A DNA stretch of 64,000 nucleotides from Acidimicrobiia bacterium (lineage in GTDB: Bacteria > Actinomycetota > Acidimicrobiia > IMCC26256 > JAMXLJ01): assembly GCA_024281095.1 (NCBI GenBank), contig JAMXLJ010000159.1, forward strand, positions 18,115 through 82,114, read 5' to 3'. Position 1 is the stretch's first letter. The number at the start of each line of letters is the position of its first letter. Of the stretch, positions 58,769-64,000 are shown piece after piece. Position numbers and translations under genes: made by a program. The notes below the pieces were generated by a model. It was given only the letters and a program-made list of their open reading frames with translations. It was not told the DNA's origin and searched no databases.

Positions 58769-59701
58769 TCAATACCGGGCGAGAAGCCGGCGGGCGGCCA
58801 CTGCCGCGGCATCGGCTTCCTCGGCGGGAGCCACCACTTCGGCCGCGGGACCGAGCCGCAGGAGGAGCCGCTCCAGCCATGCCCGCTCGCTGATCGCCAT
58901 GGTGACGGTGCACCAGCCGCCAGGCTCGTCGAGCACCTCCTCGGTCGGATAGGTCTCCGGCACCCACCGCGCCGAGGGCGCCAGTCGCAGGGTGATGCGA
59001 AGGTCGTCGGGGTGCGGGTGGTACACGAGCTCGTCGTGCCGGTCGGCCTCGGGCCGCGGCGCGAACCGCTCACCGGTCGCGCGCACGGCGCGTACGCGGT
59101 CCACACGAAAGAGACGCTCACCCCGGGCGCGATGGCAGTACGCGGCCGTGTACCAGGCGCCGAACGCGTGGAACACCCGCAGCGGGTCGATACGACGCGT
59201 CGTCATCTCGTCGCGTGCGTACGAGTAGTAGTCGATCTCCACCTGCCCGTGCTCCCGTGCCGCGTCACGGAGCACGTCGAGGTTCGGCGCGCCGCCGACG
59301 TCCACCACGAGCCCCTGCGGCGAGCCGAGCGCGTCGGCGAGCTTGTCGAGAGCGCGCGCCAGCGGGCCATGCGGATCGGCTCCGGGAACGGTGAGCATGG
59401 CGCGGCCCGCGGCGAGCAGCGCGAAGCCTTCGGACGCCGTGAGTCGCAGCGGGCGTTCGAAGTATTCCGCGAGCCGGATCGAAACCCGATCGCCGCGGAG
59501 GTCGACGTCGATGAGGCGGTCCGCGGTGTACGGCGGCAGGCCGCAGAACTGCAACAGTGACAGCTCGCGTTCGAGATCACGCCGCGACATGCTGAACCGC
59601 GCCGCGAGATCGTCGAGGTGCGCCCCCGGGTGGGCGAGGATCCAGGGCACGAGCGCGAGCACCTTGCGAAGGCGCTCCGTGGCCACGGCGCGCGGGCTCA
59701 T
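58769..59701 (-). CDS. pafC: WYL-domain transcriptional regulator PafC
   Basis: A 310-residue regulator: an N-terminal winged helix (HLDDLAARFSMSRRDLERELSLLQFCGLPP) and a WYL domain, with the Trp-Tyr in FGAWYTAAYCHRARGERLFRVDR. With PafB it forms the PafBC activator of the LexA-independent DNA-damage response in mycobacteria, thought to sense single-stranded DNA. The start overlaps the pafB stop (ATGA). Confidence 0.9.
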   Translation of the reverse strand: MSPRAVATERLRKVLALVPWILAHPGAHLDDLAARFSMSRRDLERELSLLQFCGLPPYTADRLIDVDLRGDRVSIRLAEYFERPLRLTASEGFALLAAGRAMLTVPGADPHGPLARALDKLADALGSPQGLVVDVGGAPNLDVLRDAAREHGQVEIDYYSYARDEMTTRRIDPLRVFHAFGAWYTAAYCHRARGERLFRVDRVRAVRATGERFAPRPEADRHDELVYHPHPDDLRITLRLAPSARWVPETYPTEEVLDEPGGWCTVTMAISERAWLERLLLRLGPAAEVVAPAEEADAAAVAARRLLARY

Positions 59702-60660
59702 GCCGGCGCCCCGGCGTGGCTCGCGTCGCCCTCGTTGCCCGCGACCGCGCGCAGCCAGCCGACGACGTCGTCGCGGACCGCCGGCGGCTCGAGCACCGTC
59801 GCGTGATCGAGGAGACCGAAGAGCCACGAGCGGAACGCCTCGCGGTTCACCACGTCGAGACCGACGACGACCGCCCCGTCGTCGCGGCGCTCTTCGACGG
59901 CCTCCTCTCCGAGTTCCTCGACGACCCATCCGGCGCGTGCCGGGTCGATGAGGACGAGGGCACGCACCGGCCGGTCCTCCCCGAACAGCAGCGGGTCGTC
60001 GCGTAGGTACTGCTCCGGGTCGAACGCGTCCGGTGGCGAGAAGCTCCCGGCGCCGCCGGTGGACACGCCTCCCTCGATGCGGTCGACGCGAAACGCGCGC
60101 GGCGCGTCGCGCGCTCGATCGTGACCGACCACGTACCAGTGTCCGAGCCGCAGCACCACGCCGTAGGGCTCGAGCTCCCGGTCTTCGCCGCGGTACACGA
60201 ACGTCACCACGGCCCGTTGCGCGGTGGCGTCGAAGAGGTCGCCGAGCACGGGGCTTGCCGGGAGGTCCGCGACCGCCGGGGCGCTCTCACCGGTGAGGCC
60301 ACCGAGCTTGATCAGGGCCTCGCGCGCGTCGTCGCCTTCGAGACGGACCGCGGTCACCGCGACGTGGAGCGCCTCGCGCTCTTCGTCCGACAGGTCGAGC
60401 TCGGGCAGGTAATAGCGCTCCGGGCGGATGCGGTATCCGACGTCGCCGGCGCCGCCGAGCGGGTCGACGCTCTCGACGCTGATCTCGATGCCGAGCTCGC
60501 GCAGCGTCTCCTTGTCGCGTTCGAAGGCCCGGTGACGCGACGCGCGGTCGTCCGGGTACCTCGGCTCCACCCGGTCGGCCACCTCGTCGAGCGTGAGCGG
60601 CCGTCGGGTGTCGAGCAGGGTGGCCGTGAGGTTCAGGAGCCGCTCGAGCCGGTCGGCCAT
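59698..60660 (-). CDS. pafB: WYL-domain transcriptional regulator PafB
   Basis: A 320-residue partner of PafC. It begins with RLERLLNLTATLLDTRRPLTLDEVADRV (winged helix), then SRHRAFERDKETLRELGI, and has a WYL domain with HWYVVGHDRARDAPRAFRVDRIEG. Order pafB then pafC, downstream of pafA, is the actinobacterial standard, though here a DUF3866 gene stands between pafA and pafB, separated from pafB by one base. Confidence 0.92.
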   Translation of the reverse strand: MADRLERLLNLTATLLDTRRPLTLDEVADRVEPRYPDDRASRHRAFERDKETLRELGIEISVESVDPLGGAGDVGYRIRPERYYLPELDLSDEEREALHVAVTAVRLEGDDAREALIKLGGLTGESAPAVADLPASPVLGDLFDATAQRAVVTFVYRGEDRELEPYGVVLRLGHWYVVGHDRARDAPRAFRVDRIEGGVSTGGAGSFSPPDAFDPEQYLRDDPLLFGEDRPVRALVLIDPARAGWVVEELGEEAVEERRDDGAVVVGLDVVNREAFRSWLFGLLDHATVLEPPAVRDDVVGWLRAVAGNEGDASHAGAPA

Positions 60661-60661
60661 G

Positions 60662-61729
60662 TCAGCAGCCGGTCACCCAACGGGCCGCGAGCGCGCCCGC
60701 GGCCGCTGCGGCTTGGAACATGATCGGGTCGTCGGCCGCGGGTCGACCCATCGACACCACGCCGAGCCCCTCGGGCCCGAGCTGATCGAGCACGTCGGGC
60801 GGCTCGACCGTCACGATGTCGTGACGATCTCCGATCGCCGCCTCGTCGAGGTCGCGCTCGAGCCGACGCTGGTGCTCGCCGTCGATCGCGGGGACCACGA
60901 CCGTCACCCGTTCGCGGCACGCGAGGCGAAGGGCGGTGATCGTGTGATGCGACACGCCCTGATGACGCGCTCTCGGATCAGCGAACGACGCCCGGAGGCA
61001 CGCGATCGGGCGACCGCCGAGCGCCGCGGCCGCGTCGAGCACGGGCCCGACTTCGATTCCCGAGAAGCCGAGGCGGGTGCCGGTCCCGACGATCCCGGGG
61101 CCCATTGCGACCACGGCGGCGTCGGCGCTTGCGAGATGTCGCGCGACCGCGAGGGCCGAGAACACCGACACCGCTTCGTAGTCGCCGCCGAAGGCGTGCC
61201 CCGACGTGACCGTCGCATCGATCATGTCGCGGGCCCGCATCGCCGCGACGAGATCCGACAACGCGAGCGGCAATGCGGCGCCGTCGGTCATGACGTACAC
61301 GAGACGAGCGTCGGGTGCGAGCAGCTTGAACGCGGCCGCGGCCGCCGGGACCTGGCTGTGCAACGGCGTCGCGACGACCGGCATTCCGTCGATGCTGTCG
61401 ACGTCCACGAGCTCGGCCGCGTGCTCCTCGGCGCTGCCGACGTCGGTCTGCAGGCTCGTGTAGCGCGCCTTGATGATGTGGCCGGGCCCGCGCTCCGTCC
61501 ACGTGTCGCGCTCGAGATTCCAATGCACCACGTGCCAGCCGCCCGTACCGAGCCCGAGCTCGACCGCGGTCGTGTTCACCACTACGCGGTCACCGCGCTC
61601 GACCCGGCCCGTGAGTTGTGTCAGCACGTAGGCAGGCTCGGGGCCGTCGCCGAGGTCGACATCGACGCGTTGCAGCCCCGGCCGCTCGTGGAGGATGGCG
61701 GCCACCTTGCCGCTCCGGAACGACGGCAC
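60662..61729 (-). CDS. DUF3866 family protein
   Basis: A 355-residue protein of the DUF3866 family. The N-terminal part is beta-rich (VERGDRVVVNTTAVELGLGTGGWHVVHWN). The rest looks like an alpha/beta fold with VYVMTDGAALPLALSD, SGHAFGGDYEAVSV, VAMGPGIVGTGTRLGFSG and ARHQGVSHHTITAL. Function is not established. It lies between pafA and pafB with gaps of 9 and 1 nt, so it is part of the same operon and may work with DNA damage or protein turnover, by location only. Confidence 0.85.
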   Translation of the reverse strand: MPSFRSGKVAAILHERPGLQRVDVDLGDGPEPAYVLTQLTGRVERGDRVVVNTTAVELGLGTGGWHVVHWNLERDTWTERGPGHIIKARYTSLQTDVGSAEEHAAELVDVDSIDGMPVVATPLHSQVPAAAAAFKLLAPDARLVYVMTDGAALPLALSDLVAAMRARDMIDATVTSGHAFGGDYEAVSVFSALAVARHLASADAAVVAMGPGIVGTGTRLGFSGIEVGPVLDAAAALGGRPIACLRASFADPRARHQGVSHHTITALRLACRERVTVVVPAIDGEHQRRLERDLDEAAIGDRHDIVTVEPPDVLDQLGPEGLGVVSMGRPAADDPIMFQAAAAAGALAARWVTGC

Positions 61730-61738
61730 CGTGGGCCC

Positions 61739-63097
61739 CTACAAGGAAGCGATGAGCCGCTCGACCCGCTCGTCGCGCGCTTTGAACGGGTCCTTGCACA
61801 GGACGGTCCGCTGCGCCTGGTCGTTGAGCTTCAGGTGCACCCAGTCGACCGTGTAGTCGCGCTTGCGCTCCTTGGCCCGGCGGATGAACGCGCCGCGCAG
61901 GCGGGCCCGAGTGGTCTGCGGCGGCGTGGTGACCGCGGTCTCGATGTCGTCGTCGTCGGCCTTGCGCTCGACCCGCCCGTTGCGCTCCAAGAGGTAGTAG
62001 AGAGATCGGGCGCGACTCACGTCGTGGTAGCTCAGGTCGATGAGCGCGACCCGCGGGTGCGTGAGCGGCATGTCGAACTTCTTCCGGTACGCCTCGATGA
62101 GGTGGTACTTGATGACCCAGTCGACCTCGGTGCTCAGGTCGAGCGGGTCGCGCTCGAGGTGACTCATCACGTGTTCCCACATGTCGAGCGCCTGCTGCTC
62201 GAGCGGGGAAAGGCCCCGCCGCTTCGCGAACCGCAGGGCCCGAGTGAGGTACTCCGACTGGATCTCGACTGCGGACAGCTCGCGACCATTGGCCAGCCGT
62301 ACCCTGCGGCGGCAGGTGATGTCGTGGCTGATCTCCCGGATCGCCCGGATCGGGTTCTCGAGGCTGAGGTCGCGCCATGGGCTGGCGTCCTCTTCGAGCA
62401 TACGCAAGAGGATCGACGTCGCCCCGACCTTGAGGAACGTCGTGTACTCGCTCATGTTCGAGTCTCCGACGATGACGTGCAGGCGGCGGAAGCGCTCGGC
62501 GTCGGCGTGAGGCTCGTCCCGGGTGTTGATGATCGGCCGCGACCGGGTGGTGGCGGACGACACGCCTTCCCAGATGTGCTCGGCGCGCTGCGACACGCAG
62601 TACATCGCGCCGCGCGCCGTCTGCAGCACTTTGCCCGCGCCCGCGTAGACCTGACGGGTGACGAGGAACGGGATGAGCACGTCGGTGAACTTCGAGAAGT
62701 CACCGTCGCGTTCCACGAGGTAGTTCTCGTGACAGCCGTAGGAGTTGCCTGCCGAGTCGGTGTTGTTCTTGAAGAGGAAGACCTCGCCGCGTATCCCCTC
62801 TTCGCGCAGCCGCTGTTCCGCGCTCTGCACGAGACCCTCGAGGATGCGCTCTCCTGCCTTGTCGTGGACGACGAGGTCCGCGATCGAGTCGCACTCCGGC
62901 GTGGCGTACTCCGGATGGCTGCCGACGTCGAGGTACAGCCGGGCTCCGTTCTCCAGGAACACGTTGCTCGACCGGCCCCACGACACGACCCGGCGGAACA
63001 GGTAGCGCGCCACTTCGTCGGGGCTCAGCCGGCGCTGCCCGCGCAGGGTGCACGTGACGCCGTACTCGTTCTCCAGGCCGAAGATGCGCCGTTCCAT
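61739..63097 (-). CDS. pafA: Pup-protein ligase PafA
   Basis: A 452-residue carboxylate-amine ligase that attaches the prokaryotic ubiquitin-like protein Pup to target lysines. [14 protein letters not shown] has the Mg/ATP-binding glutamates. [40 protein letters not shown] carries the catalytic Asp (YLDVGS). [19 protein letters not shown] is also invariant. ATG giving [13 protein letters not shown] matches the family start. Pup, Dop and proteasome subunit genes are not in the window. Confidence 0.96.
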   Translation of the reverse strand: MERRIFGLENEYGVTCTLRGQRRLSPDEVARYLFRRVVSWGRSSNVFLENGARLYLDVGSHPEYATPECDSIADLVVHDKAGERILEGLVQSAEQRLREEGIRGEVFLFKNNTDSAGNSYGCHENYLVERDGDFSKFTDVLIPFLVTRQVYAGAGKVLQTARGAMYCVSQRAEHIWEGVSSATTRSRPIINTRDEPHADAERFRRLHVIVGDSNMSEYTTFLKVGATSILLRMLEEDASPWRDLSLENPIRAIREISHDITCRRRVRLANGRELSAVEIQSEYLTRALRFAKRRGLSPLEQQALDMWEHVMSHLERDPLDLSTEVDWVIKYHLIEAYRKKFDMPLTHPRVALIDLSYHDVSRARSLYYLLERNGRVERKADDDDIETAVTTPPQTTRARLRGAFIRRAKERKRDYTVDWVHLKLNDQAQRTVLCKDPFKARDERVERLIASL

Positions 63098-63105
63098 CTG
63101 CCCCG

Positions 63106-63111
63106 AGGGTA
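63106..63111 (-). promoter_or_regulatory. -10 element of pafA operon (leaderless)
   Basis: TACCCT on the minus strand, 8 nt before the pafA ATG. Confidence 0.5.
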
Positions 63112-63205
63112 CCGGCCCGACGCAAGGGCGCTCGCTCCCGTTCTGAATCGACCCTTGGTGCGGCGCCCGGAGCCGAGCGAAGCGAGCGAAAAGACATCGC
63201 ACAGG

Positions 63206-63211
63206 TAACCT
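63206..63211 (+). promoter_or_regulatory. -10 element of DUF2007 gene (leaderless)
   Basis: TAACCT with 6 nt before the ATG; this spacing favours the ATG over the GTG two codons upstream. The hexamer is flanked by acaggt/acctgt, a 12-nt palindrome at 63201-63212 that could be an operator. Confidence 0.45.
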
Positions 63212-63217
63212 GTGCGC

Positions 63218-63553
63218 ATGGCGTCGATGGAGCGCCTCACCTCGGTGAACGGATCGTTTCCGGCGCGCGTCCTCGCTGCCCGTCTCAGCGCCGAGGGGCT
63301 CGATTGTGAACTGCGGGGTGCGGTCGACTCGGTCTACCGGCTCACCGTCGGCGACATGGGGCGCGTCGACGTGTACGTGCCGGCCGAGCAGATGGACGAT
63401 GCGCGGCTGGTGATGCTGGTCAACGAGGTCGAGGCCGTCTACGACGACGCACCGCGATCGTCGACGGCCCGGTCGTGGCTCATGTGGACGGCGGCGGCCG
63501 CCGTCGTGTTCTTCGCTCTCGCTCCACTCGTGCGCGTGCTGTTCGGCTCGTGA
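63218..63553 (+). CDS. DUF2007-type putative signal-transducing protein
   Basis: A 111-residue protein. The first 70 residues are a DUF2007-like domain: [21 protein letters not shown] and [18 protein letters not shown] single C-terminal membrane helix follows ([21 protein letters not shown]). The role is unknown. The next gene overlaps its stop (GTGA), so they are coupled. It is divergent from pafA. Confidence 0.8.
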   Translation: MASMERLTSVNGSFPARVLAARLSAEGLDCELRGAVDSVYRLTVGDMGRVDVYVPAEQMDDARLVMLVNEVEAVYDDAPRSSTARSWLMWTAAAAVVFFALAPLVRVLFGS

Positions 63554-64000
63554 CGCCGGGTCACCCGCTGCCCTGGTCGGGGCCGTGTCCGGTATGCGGT
63601 GTCGACGAGCCCCGTCTCACAGTCGACGACGCGCTCGACACCGTCCGGACCCTGGGCCGTCGTTACCGCGAGGCCGTCGCAGGCGTGCCCCTCGACGTGC
63701 TGCTCCAGGCTCCGGATCCGTCGGAATGGTCCATGGCGCAGTACATCGCGCACGTGGGCGAAGTGCTGCAGGTGCTCGCGGCCGATCTCGACGTGGCGCT
63801 GGACGAGTATCGCCCGAACTTGCCCCATCCCGACACCGTGACTGCGAGCGAGCCCCGGGTAGACGACGTCGGCCGCGACCTCGGCGCGCTCGACACCGCC
63901 GCGCGCGCGATCACGGATCGTGGCGCGCGCACGTCGCAGCTCGCGTGGGAACGACCGTTCGAGCTCGATGGTGTGGAGCGCCCGGTCCGCTGGATCGTGG
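63550..64000 (+). CDS. DinB-like protein (truncated by window end)
   Basis: An open frame of 150 codons with no stop before the window ends. It starts with a CPVCG knuckle, followed by the helical DinB-family features: [40 protein letters not shown] and a late [10 protein letters not shown]. DinB/YfiT proteins are metal-binding four-helix bundles, often thiol transferases in actinobacteria; the metal His ligand in YIAHVGEV is present. GTG start overlaps the DUF2007 stop. Confidence 0.78.
   Translation, partial: MTPGHPLPWSGPCPVCGVDEPRLTVDDALDTVRTLGRRYREAVAGVPLDVLLQAPDPSEWSMAQYIAHVGEVLQVLAADLDVALDEYRPNLPHPDTVTASEPRVDDVGRDLGALDTAARAITDRGARTSQLAWERPFELDGVERPVRWIV

Noticed and set aside
60593..63208. 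Very long plus-strand open frame (about 870 codons) opposite pafA and DUF3866
   Set aside because: It is Arg/Val/His-rich antisense shadow of well-identified genes, as happens in GC-rich DNA where stop codons are rare. No family pattern.
1..64000. tRNA genes, CRISPR arrays, insertion sequences, prophage
   Set aside because: No T-arm-like GGTTCGA sequences in a tRNA context, no spaced identical repeats beyond the 24-nt tandem array, and no transposase, integrase or phage structural proteins were seen.

Overview
The window comes from a high-GC, Gram-positive-type actinobacterium. The evidence is a WhiB-like protein, a GarA-like FHA protein, an FtsR-type MerR regulator, the Pup ligase PafA with PafB/PafC, HelY, a DUF4193 protein and frequent GTG/TTG starts. 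Gene order matches two mycobacterial neighbourhoods: pgsA2..gcvH-garA-ftsR-bfn-merR-gcv, and pafA-pafB-pafC-tatA-tatC-helY. The glycine decarboxylase P-protein is split into two genes, which mycobacteria do not show. A deep-branching, non-mycolate lineage such as Acidimicrobiia fits best, but that is inference. I see no tRNA, rRNA, CRISPR array, insertion sequence or phage gene.

Layout. Positions 1-8440 hold accessory metabolism: a cytochrome P450, a TfoX-N protein, a zinc alcohol dehydrogenase, an SDR, two small unknown proteins and a large membrane spermidine-synthase-like protein. Positions 8590-15340 hold a minus-strand surface-polysaccharide cluster: a polytopic glycosyltransferase-like protein, a GT4 glycosyltransferase, a flippase and a secreted lipoprotein glycoside hydrolase. 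A short copy of the hydrolase gene lies inverted beside it. Positions 15570-27020 are regulatory and transport: REC-EAL, a WhiB variant, an orphan NuoF-like flavoprotein, MarR with a DrrAB-type exporter, a PAS-PAS-GAF-PP2C-ATPase protein, a second ABC exporter and a STAS protein.

Positions 27040-45400 run almost entirely on the plus strand: gamma-glutamyltransferase; a MoxR/VWA/XdhC set of the type that matures molybdenum hydroxylases; an SDR lacking its catalytic Tyr and Lys; PgsA; a nucleotidyltransferase/degenerate phosphomannomutase fusion; then gcvH, a LipM-like octanoyltransferase, garA, ftsR, hpt, bfn, merR, a nuclease-like gene, gcvT, gcvPA and gcvPB. Together these supply the glycine cleavage system, lipoylation of its H protein and nearby signalling proteins.

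Positions 45670-63100 are mostly minus strand: NUDIX, GNAT, a hypothetical, Lnt and DUF4193; a two-domain ThyX-like protein; a degenerate lipid-kinase remnant, HelY, TatC and TatA; signal peptidase I; and PafC, PafB, DUF3866 and PafA. A DUF2007 gene and a DinB-like gene (cut by the window end) close the window. Many first genes have a TANNNT hexamer 6-9 nt before the start codon, which suggests widespread leaderless transcription.
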